Of a stretch of DNA of 61,519 bases, positions 8,604 to 16,681 are shown piece after piece. How positions within the stretch are numbered: the first letter of the stretch is position 1; each line of letters starts with the position of its first letter. The notes beneath the pieces were generated by a model. The model saw only the letters and a program-made list of their open reading frames with translations. It made no database searches and had not been told where the DNA came from. The DNA is from Scybalousia_A sp052170555 (GTDB taxonomy: Bacteria; Bacteroidota; Bacteroidia; Bacteroidales; P3), in the NCBI GenBank assembly GCA_052170555.1, contig JBQNAI010000010.1, positions 1 through 61,519 on the forward strand, given 5' to 3'. The position numbers and the translations under genes were made by a program.

Positions 8604-9314
8604 ATGAAAGATAAAGAAAAGGCTGTAATATTTGATTATGGAGCAACGCTTGATACTAATGGTGTCCATTGGTATCATATCTTTGCGAAAGAACATCAAA
8701 AATATAATCCCTTTTTGGTAGATGAGCAATTAAGGGAAGCATATATTTATGGGGAAAGGCAGATTGCATTAACACATTCCATAGATAGTATGCATAATTT
8801 CTTGGATACTTTGGTTATTAAGATTGATTTGCAATTTGATCACCTATATAATAGTGGATTAATAAAAAAAGAGTACCGTTATACGCAAGAAATAGCAAAC
8901 TATTGCTATCAATTTGCAAAAGAACATACACAAAGAGTTCGTCCTTTGTTAGAAAAACTCAATGGAGAGTATAAGATCGGTCTTGTTTCAAACTTTTATG
9001 GTAATTTGGATGAAGTTTTGAAAGATTTTTCTTTATGGGAGTGTTTTGATGACGTAGTTGAAAGTGCTGTTGTTGGTATTAGCAAGCCTGATAAACGACT
9101 TTGGTTGTATGCGTTGGAAAGATTGCAGACAAAACCTGAAGATTCTATAGTTATAGGAGACTCTTACAAGAAAGATATCATACCAACAAAACAATTAGGT
9201 TGCTCAACAATTTGGTTAAAAGGAAAAGGATGGTTGGGAAGTCCGATCAATACAGCATTTGCTGATGAAATAATTACTGATATTCTGCAAGTAGGTGATA
9301 TTTTGCAGATTTAA
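8604..9314 (+). CDS. HAD-family phosphatase (candidate phosphatidylinositol-phosphate phosphatase)
   Basis: The 236-residue HAD hydrolase has motif I FDYGATLD with nucleophile Asp11, motif II LVSNFYGN (Ser), motif III Lys in GISKPDKRLW and motif IV IGDSYKKD. The second Asp of motif I (DxD), usually the general acid, is Gly13 in this protein. A helical cap separates motifs I and II. In the Bacteroides inositol lipid cluster a HAD enzyme dephosphorylates phosphatidylinositol phosphate to phosphatidylinositol. Position and coupling to the membrane protein gene (3-nt gap) make the same role likely. Other phosphomonoesterase activity cannot be ruled out. Confidence 0.82.
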   Translation: MKDKEKAVIFDYGATLDTNGVHWYHIFAKEHQKYNPFLVDEQLREAYIYGERQIALTHSIDSMHNFLDTLVIKIDLQFDHLYNSGLIKKEYRYTQEIANYCYQFAKEHTQRVRPLLEKLNGEYKIGLVSNFYGNLDEVLKDFSLWECFDDVVESAVVGISKPDKRLWLYALERLQTKPEDSIVIGDSYKKDIIPTKQLGCSTIWLKGKGWLGSPINTAFADEIITDILQVGDILQI

Positions 9315-9633
9315 GTGAAGTAAATTTGTATAACAATATATTGAGATAGTAAAGGAATAAGGAGAAATAATGATATTGTGCAATAAAGAATGGACTTCTA
9401 TTATAGAAGAATAAAAATATAATAATTAATGTGAGAAGTATTTTAATTTTATTAATTACAACACGTTCAAATACTTTATCCTGAAAAATATTGTGTAAAG
9501 CAGAATAATTAGAGTTAATATATCATACAGTGATAAAATAAAAAATAAAAGTTATATATGATATAGATGAATTGAAATAAGTAAATTAGACATTAACATA
9601 AAGTAACAAAATATATAAAAGTAGTTTAACAAA
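9315..9633. other. Leader region upstream of inositol-phosphate synthase
   Basis: This 319-nt AT-rich gap holds a TAAATTTG -7-like box (9321-9328). It also holds a 14-codon open frame (9370-9414) with an unusually good AAGGAG Shine-Dalgarno sequence 5 nt ahead, and a weak GTGAGA-containing stretch (9427-9443) that may be a decayed repeat. No other gene was seen. The length suggests that the synthase gene has its own promoter or leader regulation. Confidence 0.4.
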
Positions 9634-10788
9634 ATGGAAAAAATAAAAATTGCAATTGCAGGCATAGGAAATTGTGCCTCTGCATTGATTCAAGGATTGG
9701 AATATTATAGTCATTTTGATGATCCTTGTACTCCTGAGGGTATGATGGCCAATAGTATCGGTGGTTACACGGCTAAGGACATAGAAGTTGTTGCTGCCTT
9801 TGATATTGATGCAAGAAAGGTCGGTAAAACCTTAGATGAGGCAATTTATGCCAAACCCAATTGCACTATAGATATTATTGAACCCGACAAATTTCCTAAA
9901 AGTAAAATTATTGTTCAAAAAGCACCGGTTATGGATGGAGTTTCGCAACATATGACTGATTATGATAAATATCCTAAGGAGAATACTTTTGTTGTTGATA
10001 CGGAACATGAACCTGTTGATGTTGTTAAAGTGTTGGAAGAGACAAATGCTGATATTCTGATTGATTATTTGCCTGTTGGTAGCGAACAAGGGGTTAAATT
10101 CTATGCACAATGTGCTATTGATGCTAAGGTTGCATTTCTAAACTGTATACCCGTGTTTATTGCTTCCGATCCTGAGTGGGAACAAAAGTTTATTGAAGCC
10201 GGTTTACCGCTAATTGGAGATGACATGAAATCTCAATTTGGAGCTAGTATCTTATCTCAAATGCTCCAAGAGTTAGCTTTTGCGAGAGGACATAAAGTTA
10301 AGTGCCATATTCAGCAGAATTGTGGAGGTAATACGGATTTTCTTAACATGATGAACCAAAATCGTTTGAAGAGCAAGAAAATTAGTAAAGAGAATGTTAT
10401 ACGTTGCCAGAACGACATAAGAAATATACCGACAGATGATTCATTTTTGCATGCAGGACCGTCAGAGTATATTCCATTTTATAAGGATAATAAGATTGCC
10501 ACTTTCCATTTGGAACTTGAAGGGTTTGGAGGTTCTCCTGTTGTCTTTGATGCTCGTCTCTCTGTTATAGATTCACCGAATAGTGCAGGAGTTGTGATTG
10601 ATGCTATTCGTTATTTGAAAGTTGCAAGAGAATTGGGTATTACTGGTTCATTACATGGTGCAAGTGCTTTTACACAAAAAACTCCTCCATTCCCAATGAC
10701 GTTTGAGGATGCACAATACGAATGCCGTATGTTGTCGGAAAGAAAACTTACCAAGTTGACAGAACCGCAGGCTCACAGAAATAAATAG
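9634..10788 (+). CDS. ino1: myo-Inositol-1-phosphate synthase
   Basis: The 384-residue enzyme converts glucose-6-phosphate to myo-inositol-1-phosphate with internal NAD+ redox cycling. The N-terminal Rossmann segment (IAIAGIGNCASALIQG) is typical of the short prokaryotic MIPS form. The core follows: LIGDDMKSQFGASILSQ near 195-210, containing the conserved Lys, then QQNCGGNTDFLNM with a following LKSKKISK. Length fits the bacterial/archaeal class (about 360-390), not the 510-residue eukaryotic class. It ends the inositol lipid cluster and supplies its head group. Confidence 0.95.
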   Translation: MEKIKIAIAGIGNCASALIQGLEYYSHFDDPCTPEGMMANSIGGYTAKDIEVVAAFDIDARKVGKTLDEAIYAKPNCTIDIIEPDKFPKSKIIVQKAPVMDGVSQHMTDYDKYPKENTFVVDTEHEPVDVVKVLEETNADILIDYLPVGSEQGVKFYAQCAIDAKVAFLNCIPVFIASDPEWEQKFIEAGLPLIGDDMKSQFGASILSQMLQELAFARGHKVKCHIQQNCGGNTDFLNMMNQNRLKSKKISKENVIRCQNDIRNIPTDDSFLHAGPSEYIPFYKDNKIATFHLELEGFGGSPVVFDARLSVIDSPNSAGVVIDAIRYLKVARELGITGSLHGASAFTQKTPPFPMTFEDAQYECRMLSERKLTKLTEPQAHRNK

Positions 10789-11015
10789 TTTAGACTGCTA
10801 TATTGTTAATTCTTATATAAAGAGGGTTTCTTTGAATGGAGAAAATCCTTTTTGCTATTATATGATTTGTAGCAAATAATATAGAATTTGTTAAAAATAT
10901 TCAATATATTACAAACATATTTTTTGTAAATAATAGTGCAGGATATATAGTGTACAAAGCAGTAATTGTAATTAGTGTCTAGAAATGAAGGATTGGTAAT
11001 TTCTTTTTTTTAGTT

Positions 11016-11057
11016 GATAAATTAAAGTGTGACATTGATAAATTAAAGTGTGACATT
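11016..11057 (+). repeat. Intergenic repeat family locus 3 (two tandem 21-nt units)
   Basis: Two identical 21-nt units (11016-11036 and 11037-11057) each read GATAAATTAAAGTGTGACAT plus T. The heptamer is GTGTGAC. They lie about 140 nt upstream of the guaA -7 box with no spacer between them. Confidence 0.88.
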
Positions 11058-11199
11058 AAAAATTTAATATAGGAATTCTAATTTTTAATTTATCATATTA
11101 ATTTACCATATAAGGAATTAATTAGCCCCATTATTGGTAGTAGTTCTACAAATAGACTAAAAATATGTAAAAAATGATTATTAATTGCAAAAAAAATTG

Positions 11200-11207
11200 T
11201 AATTTTG
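11200..11207 (+). promoter_or_regulatory. -7 promoter box for guaA
   Basis: TAATTTTG matches TAnnTTTG and would start a leader of about 75 nt ahead of ATG 11290. No -33 element is visible at 19-21 nt. Confidence 0.4.
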
Positions 11208-11289
11208 GAAACTTGATTTAGACAGATTGCGAAGAGATTTAAGAGTTCGTAACCAATTGATTAAATGTGATAAAAAAAATAAATATATA

Positions 11290-12816
11290 ATGCAGACAAT
11301 ATTAATATTAGACCATGGAAGTCAATACACGCAGTTGATAGCTAGAAAAATAAGAGAACAGAATGTTTATTGTGAGATACACCCTTATGATAAAATTCCT
11401 AAGATTACCGAAGACATAAAAGGAGTAATCTTGTCGGGTAGTCCTTATTCCGTAACAGATAAGCAAGCACCAGCTACTGATTTATCATCTTTTAAAGGTA
11501 AACTGCCTGTATTGGGTATATGTTACGGTGCCCAGTATATGGTGTATAAATATGGCGGGAAGGTTGAAAAAAGTATGATAAGAGAATATGGTCGTGCTAA
11601 GTTAGAGTCTGTAAATGAGGACTGTGAATTGTTAAAAGGAGTAAAAAAAGATTCTCAGGTATGGATGTCCCATGGAGATACGATATTGCAATTGCCTTCT
11701 GACTTCGAGACAATCTGCTCTACGCACGATGTTGCAAATGCAGGCTATAGAATTAGGGGAGAGCAGACTTATGCGATACAATTTCATCCAGAGGTTTATC
11801 ACAGTGAGTTCGGTAGTCAATTATTATGGAATTTTATTATAAATATATGCCATTGTGATGGAACCTGGACGCCACAAAATTTTGTAAAATCTACAATTGA
11901 AGAATTGCAAAATAAACTTCAAAATGATAAAGTTGTACTTGGCTTGAGTGGAGGAGTAGATTCATCTGTTGCAGCTATGCTTTTGCATCGTGCTATTGGC
12001 AATAACCTGACCTGTATCTTTGTTGATAACGGTCTTCTTCGTAAAAATGAATTTGAAGATGTACTTGAATCTTATAAAAATGTAGGATTGAATGTGATAG
12101 GTGTTAATGCAAAATATGATTTTTATAATGTATTGCAAGGAGTTTCAGACCCTGAAAAAAAACGTAAGATTATAGGTAAGACTTTTATAGATATATTTGA
12201 TAGGGAAGCTAATAAATTGAAAGATGTCAAGTGGTTAGGTCAAGGAACTATATACCCCGATGTGATAGAATCAAGTTCTGTCAAAGGACTTTCTCAAACC
12301 ATTAAATCGCATCACAATGTTGGAGGCTTACCTGATTACATGAAATTGCAATTGGTAGAACCTTTGCGTCTGTTATTTAAAGATGAAGTGCGTAAAATTG
12401 GTAAAGAATTGGGATTGAAGCAAGAGCTACTTAATAGACACCCATTCCCTGGTCCTGGATTAGCAATACGTGTTCTTGGTGATATTACAGAGGAGAAAAT
12501 ATCCATACTTCAAGAAGTTGATAACATATTTATTAGTTCTCTAAGGCAATGGGGTTTGTATGATAAAGTATGGCAGGCTGGTGCTATTCTACTTCCTATT
12601 CAGAGTGTGGGAGTTATGGGAGACGAAAGAACGTACGAAAGAGTTGTTGCCTTGCGTGCGGTAGAGAGTGTTGATGGTATGACTGCTGATTGGTATCATC
12701 TTCCTTATGATTTTTTAGCACAAGTATCTAATAAGATAATTAACCGAGTTAAAGGGGTGAATAGGGTTTGTTATGATATAAGTAGCAAACCTCCTGCTAC
12801 GATAGAATGGGAATAG
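11290..12816 (+). CDS. guaA: GMP synthase (glutamine-hydrolysing)
   Basis: The 508-residue enzyme converts XMP to GMP with glutamine and ATP. The N-terminal class I glutamine amidotransferase domain has catalytic Cys78 in GICYGAQ and the His166/Glu168 pair in FHPEVY. The ATP-pyrophosphatase domain has the PP-loop SGGVDSS from residue 220. The C-terminal dimerisation domain ends in the conserved KPPATIEWE. ATG 11290 gives the family N-terminus (MQTILILDHGSQYTQ); the upstream TTG would add 21 non-homologous residues. It is a single gene on the plus strand, followed after 58 nt by an envelope operon. Confidence 0.97.
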   Translation: MQTILILDHGSQYTQLIARKIREQNVYCEIHPYDKIPKITEDIKGVILSGSPYSVTDKQAPATDLSSFKGKLPVLGICYGAQYMVYKYGGKVEKSMIREYGRAKLESVNEDCELLKGVKKDSQVWMSHGDTILQLPSDFETICSTHDVANAGYRIRGEQTYAIQFHPEVYHSEFGSQLLWNFIINICHCDGTWTPQNFVKSTIEELQNKLQNDKVVLGLSGGVDSSVAAMLLHRAIGNNLTCIFVDNGLLRKNEFEDVLESYKNVGLNVIGVNAKYDFYNVLQGVSDPEKKRKIIGKTFIDIFDREANKLKDVKWLGQGTIYPDVIESSSVKGLSQTIKSHHNVGGLPDYMKLQLVEPLRLLFKDEVRKIGKELGLKQELLNRHPFPGPGLAIRVLGDITEEKISILQEVDNIFISSLRQWGLYDKVWQAGAILLPIQSVGVMGDERTYERVVALRAVESVDGMTADWYHLPYDFLAQVSNKIINRVKGVNRVCYDISSKPPATIEWE

Positions 12817-12874
12817 TAGCTAATTTGTTACTATATATTCGGTATTAAATTATTTATAAGCGAGATACGATAAT

Positions 12875-14074
12875 ATGAAAAGACTATTTATGACGGCAAT
12901 ATTTGTATTTATGGCATTTTTTTCTTTTGCCAGTAAAACAGATGCTGTTTACAATTCACATTTTGTCGTTAATTCTGAGATTAAAGTAGCAGTGTTGTTA
13001 CCTCTTTTTTATGAAAATATTAATGAATTATCGTTTGACGAATATAATATTGATGAAAGGCGAGGGCGTAATTATAAGTGTTTTTCTTATATTTCATTTT
13101 ACGAGGGTGTGAGGATTGCTTTGGATAATTTAGAGCGACAAGGTTATAAGATTTCTTTATATGTCTTTGATGTTGGAGAAAATGATACAAATAAAATGCG
13201 ACAAGTACTTGCTTATAAACAGATGCAAGAAATGGATTTGGTGATTTCTTTAGTTTTTAAACAATGTTTTACGTTTGTCAGTACATTCTGTCAAACTTAT
13301 CACATACCTTTGATCAATCCGATGTCGTCTGATAATACTATACTGAATAATCCTTATGTTTTTAAGATACAACCCGATGATTATTCGGTGAGTGTGTTGC
13401 TTATAAAGTACATCCAATCTAAGCATTCTAAGGATAGGATTATTGTTTTGTATGATGACCACAGTGTTAATTCGGATATTATAAATTATTGGAAAGAAAA
13501 TTTACCACAAATATCAGAAAAATGGACTATTTTGAATTATAGAAAAAATGCAAATAAACTTAGAGGCTATATTTCAAAGACAGATAATAATTTTATTGTA
13601 AGTCTTACCAATAAAACCAATATGGCGGAGAATAAATCATATGCTCTGAATATTTTGAATACACTTCGTTCGTTCAAAAGTACAATTACATTGTTTGCCT
13701 CATATGAATGGTTAGATTATGTTGGGAATGATTATAAGATATTACAGGATATGGATATTCATTTCTCTTTATTGTATTACAATGACTACACTAATGCTAA
13801 CTTTACTAACTTTATTAAAATGTATCGTGATAATTTCAAAACAGAACCTGATAACATTTATGCAGCATTAGGATATGATATAATAAATTATTTTCTGCCG
13901 TTAATAAAAGAAAAAGGTAAAGATTTTATTTTTTCTCCTACGAATATCAATCAAACAAAAATGATAAGTAGATATAAATTTGTAAGGCAGGATACGGCGT
14001 TTGGTTGGCAAAATACTAATTCTATTATTTATAAATTAGATAATTATAAGATAAAAGCATGTTGGAGTTTTTGA
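12875..14074 (+). CDS. Periplasmic-binding-protein-like (type I fold) secreted protein
   Basis: The 399-residue product has a signal peptide (MKRLFMTAIFVFMAFFSFASKTDA) and resembles type 1 periplasmic binding proteins of the amino-acid/LIVBP superfamily: EIKVAVLLPLFYEN, then FYEGVRIALDNLERQG, then LINPMSSDN, and YAALGYDIINYFLP near the end. Bacteroidales relatives often have N-terminal LysM repeats; none are present here. No permease or ATPase lies nearby, so a transport role is doubtful and a sensing or envelope role is possible. The last 16 nt overlap the next gene, so the two are translationally coupled. Confidence 0.72.
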   Translation: MKRLFMTAIFVFMAFFSFASKTDAVYNSHFVVNSEIKVAVLLPLFYENINELSFDEYNIDERRGRNYKCFSYISFYEGVRIALDNLERQGYKISLYVFDVGENDTNKMRQVLAYKQMQEMDLVISLVFKQCFTFVSTFCQTYHIPLINPMSSDNTILNNPYVFKIQPDDYSVSVLLIKYIQSKHSKDRIIVLYDDHSVNSDIINYWKENLPQISEKWTILNYRKNANKLRGYISKTDNNFIVSLTNKTNMAENKSYALNILNTLRSFKSTITLFASYEWLDYVGNDYKILQDMDIHFSLLYYNDYTNANFTNFIKMYRDNFKTEPDNIYAALGYDIINYFLPLIKEKGKDFIFSPTNINQTKMISRYKFVRQDTAFGWQNTNSIIYKLDNYKIKACWSF

Positions 14075-16674
14075 AAAATAGGATATTTTTTATTGTTTTT
14101 GTTGTATTGTATGTTACCGGATATTCCCAAACGTATGAATTGTATGATTTGAGGGTTCCCTTGATTATTGAAAATATTGATGTGAAGCATTACACACCTA
14201 CTCCTAGTAGATTGCTTTATAATTTGAGTACTTTAAATCAGGAAATGATAACTTTGTCTTGGCAAAACTCATTTACAAAAAAAACAAACACTAAATGGTT
14301 TGTTAGATTGCAGTATCGTTTAAGTGAAGACGAGGAATGGAAAGATGTTAAGGACAAGCGAGGACATAATGTGGAATTCGTAACTACAAAAAAACGTTAT
14401 CCGAAAAATTTTGCGGAGATTGTTTTACCTGATGAGTGTAACAATAAAAGTTTTGTTCAGATATCATGGCTTATTGATACTTATAGTAAGAATAAGGAAG
14501 GATATCCTAATATTTATTTTAAAGATTTACATATTTATTCTGAATATGATAAATTTTGGGGTGTACCTGCATCTATCAAAGTTTATAACCCAGGAGATGA
14601 GAATAAGGAACAGATCGTTTGCATAAAATTTAATAAGATACCTTTACCAAAGGTTTATTCTGAGAACGAAAGAATAGTTATTGAAGGTCAAAGTATTAGA
14701 GATAGTATCACTATTAGAGTAGTCGGAACGGATGCTAATTGTTTTTCTACCTCACTTTCAGTGATTGATACGGAACATTTGACAAAAACTATCAGTGTTA
14801 ATTATGCTCCTAAAAAAGAAGGAAGACATAATGCTACACTTGTTATCAACACCACAAAACTTAGTCATCCTGTCGCAATACCTTTAGAAGGTATTGCGTC
14901 TAAACATATAGACTATAATGAGAATCTATTACCCAACAATAATGTAGAAGCAAGTAATTATTCCTATAATATACCTATTTTTTCTAACACTGATTATCAA
15001 TATAGAGTCTATCAGGATGAGAAAGAATTTCAGAATATATATATTCGCTATTCATGGTATAGAAATGATAGTTTGTTATTTTCAATGTATGATACAATTA
15101 AGAAAAATGATTATTGCGTTTCATTGCAGTCGCCAATGACAGCAACAAATCTGGAAATAGAATTATCAGCTAAGAAAAATATTAGATTAAATGAATATTA
15201 TTTTGGTTCTCCGAAGGTAAAAACTATGATTAGATCGGGATATTGGTCAGATATTGATAATTGGCAACCCAAAGCATTACCAAATATAGAAGATTTTGTT
15301 GTGATTGATAAAGGTGTTGTGGCAAGTGTTGATAATGATGTAGCATGTAGTATGTTGATATTATCGGATAGTGCTAATTTATCTATAAATACCGGTAAAA
15401 CATTTTATGTTTCCAGTGATATATTTTATGGAAAAAATGCTTGGTTTAGTGTTCATCAGTATCTTTTGCCATCCCAATGGAATTATATTTCATCTCCTGT
15501 CAATCAGGCTCACGCTATAGTGTTTACCATGAAGAATCTTCAACGAGATAATGAAACGTGGCTAATGCAATACAACACGGGAAAACGTAGTAAGTTGGAT
15601 GATTATTGGAGTGAGTACATTACGGATCCCAAATTCACACTTCAACCTGCGAGGGGTTATGCTGTATATACTCATCGGGGTATGGATGTTAAGTATGAGG
15701 GACTTTTGTGTTCCTCTGCTGTAACTGTACCATTAGTTTCTATGGAGGAAGATCGCTGGAACTTGGTTGGCAATCCTTATACAGCACCTTTGTCATCTCA
15801 AAAGTTGTATGATGATATTGAGGGGAGGGTTCAGGGTAATGCAATTATGCTTTTTGACAGGCAAACAAAGATGTATAATCCCATAATTATAGATAATAAA
15901 GAAGAGGTAATGATTCCCTCTTTAGAATCTTTCTTTGTGGAGGCTTTGGAGCAACCTACAGAGATTACTTTTAAGAGAATTCATCAGTATATACCGAGAA
16001 TTTCTGAAAAATTATGGATTAACAATAACTATTTAAATCTTTCGGTAACTAAGGATAAGAATTGGCAGTATGTATTATTGGGAATGAATGATAATAGTAA
16101 ATATGGTTTTGATGATTTGGACTGTCATAAGATGTTTGGTAATAATGAGAATATGCCGGATGTGTATTTGAAGGATGATAATGATGAATACTCAGTTAAT
16201 GTGTTTCCTAACTATCCGGCAGTATATGATATAGGACTTTATATTGGAAATCCATCTGATGTAGAGATAAATCTTAACAATTTATCAATAATGCCTGACT
16301 ATGTTCAGATATTTATAGAAGATAAAGAGAAAAAGGTCTTTTACGATGTGTGTAACGATAATAGTATTCAGTTGTTTTTGAATAGTGGTACAACTGAAAA
16401 TTTTCGTATACATATACTCAAATCTATGGATGTTAAAGAATCTAAGTTTACTCCGAGTGGTATGTATCTTTGGAAAGATAAAGGTAGAGTTCTTTTCTTT
16501 TCAGATGGCACTAATAAGGTTGAAAATATCAAAGTTATTCGTAACAACGATATAGTGATGCAAGAGAGAATTATAGACAACGAAGTTTTGAGTAGGCATT
16601 TAAATAATGGAAAGTATAAAGTAAGTTTTTTAATTAATGGAAAGTGGAGTGAGGAAATTCAATTTGAGATATAA
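14059..16674 (+). CDS. Large secreted surface protein, function unknown
   Basis: The 871-residue protein has a signal peptide ending near YSQ. Around residues 180-290 there is a beta-sandwich resembling ASPM/Hydin or choice-of-anchor domains (ISVNYAPKKEGRHNATLVIN, then PLEGIA). Near 390-450 it has a W-x-D-x-x-NW...P...D pattern (GYWSDIDNWQPKALPNIEDF) found in many T9SS-exported surface proteins. The C-terminal 80 residues (IKVIRNNDIVMQ...LNNGKYKVSFLING) loosely resemble a type A sorting domain but lack the usual YPNP start. Translation is coupled to the gene before it and the next starts 7 nt after it, so all three probably form one envelope operon. Confidence 0.6.
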   Translation: MLEFLKNRIFFIVFVVLYVTGYSQTYELYDLRVPLIIENIDVKHYTPTPSRLLYNLSTLNQEMITLSWQNSFTKKTNTKWFVRLQYRLSEDEEWKDVKDKRGHNVEFVTTKKRYPKNFAEIVLPDECNNKSFVQISWLIDTYSKNKEGYPNIYFKDLHIYSEYDKFWGVPASIKVYNPGDENKEQIVCIKFNKIPLPKVYSENERIVIEGQSIRDSITIRVVGTDANCFSTSLSVIDTEHLTKTISVNYAPKKEGRHNATLVINTTKLSHPVAIPLEGIASKHIDYNENLLPNNNVEASNYSYNIPIFSNTDYQYRVYQDEKEFQNIYIRYSWYRNDSLLFSMYDTIKKNDYCVSLQSPMTATNLEIELSAKKNIRLNEYYFGSPKVKTMIRSGYWSDIDNWQPKALPNIEDFVVIDKGVVASVDNDVACSMLILSDSANLSINTGKTFYVSSDIFYGKNAWFSVHQYLLPSQWNYISSPVNQAHAIVFTMKNLQRDNETWLMQYNTGKRSKLDDYWSEYITDPKFTLQPARGYAVYTHRGMDVKYEGLLCSSAVTVPLVSMEEDRWNLVGNPYTAPLSSQKLYDDIEGRVQGNAIMLFDRQTKMYNPIIIDNKEEVMIPSLESFFVEALEQPTEITFKRIHQYIPRISEKLWINNNYLNLSVTKDKNWQYVLLGMNDNSKYGFDDLDCHKMFGNNENMPDVYLKDDNDEYSVNVFPNYPAVYDIGLYIGNPSDVEINLNNLSIMPDYVQIFIEDKEKKVFYDVCNDNSIQLFLNSGTTENFRIHILKSMDVKESKFTPSGMYLWKDKGRVLFFSDGTNKVENIKVIRNNDIVMQERIIDNEVLSRHLNNGKYKVSFLINGKWSEEIQFEI

Positions 16675-16681
16675 ATACAAA

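Larger units (their letters stand above)
10789..11289. other. Intergenic region with tandem repeat and guaA promoter box
   Basis: This gap of about 500 nt contains an imperfect hairpin followed by T residues (about 10818-10853), which may terminate the synthase transcript. It also holds two tandem 21-nt repeat units (11016-11057) and a TAATTTTG box (11200-11207) upstream of guaA. A TTG at 11227 opens an in-frame extension of guaA, but homology starts at ATG 11290. No other gene was seen. Confidence 0.55.

Noticed and set aside
11227..11289. Extended start of guaA from TTG 11227
   Set aside because: The 21 added residues do not match the GMP synthase N-terminus, which begins at ATG 11290.
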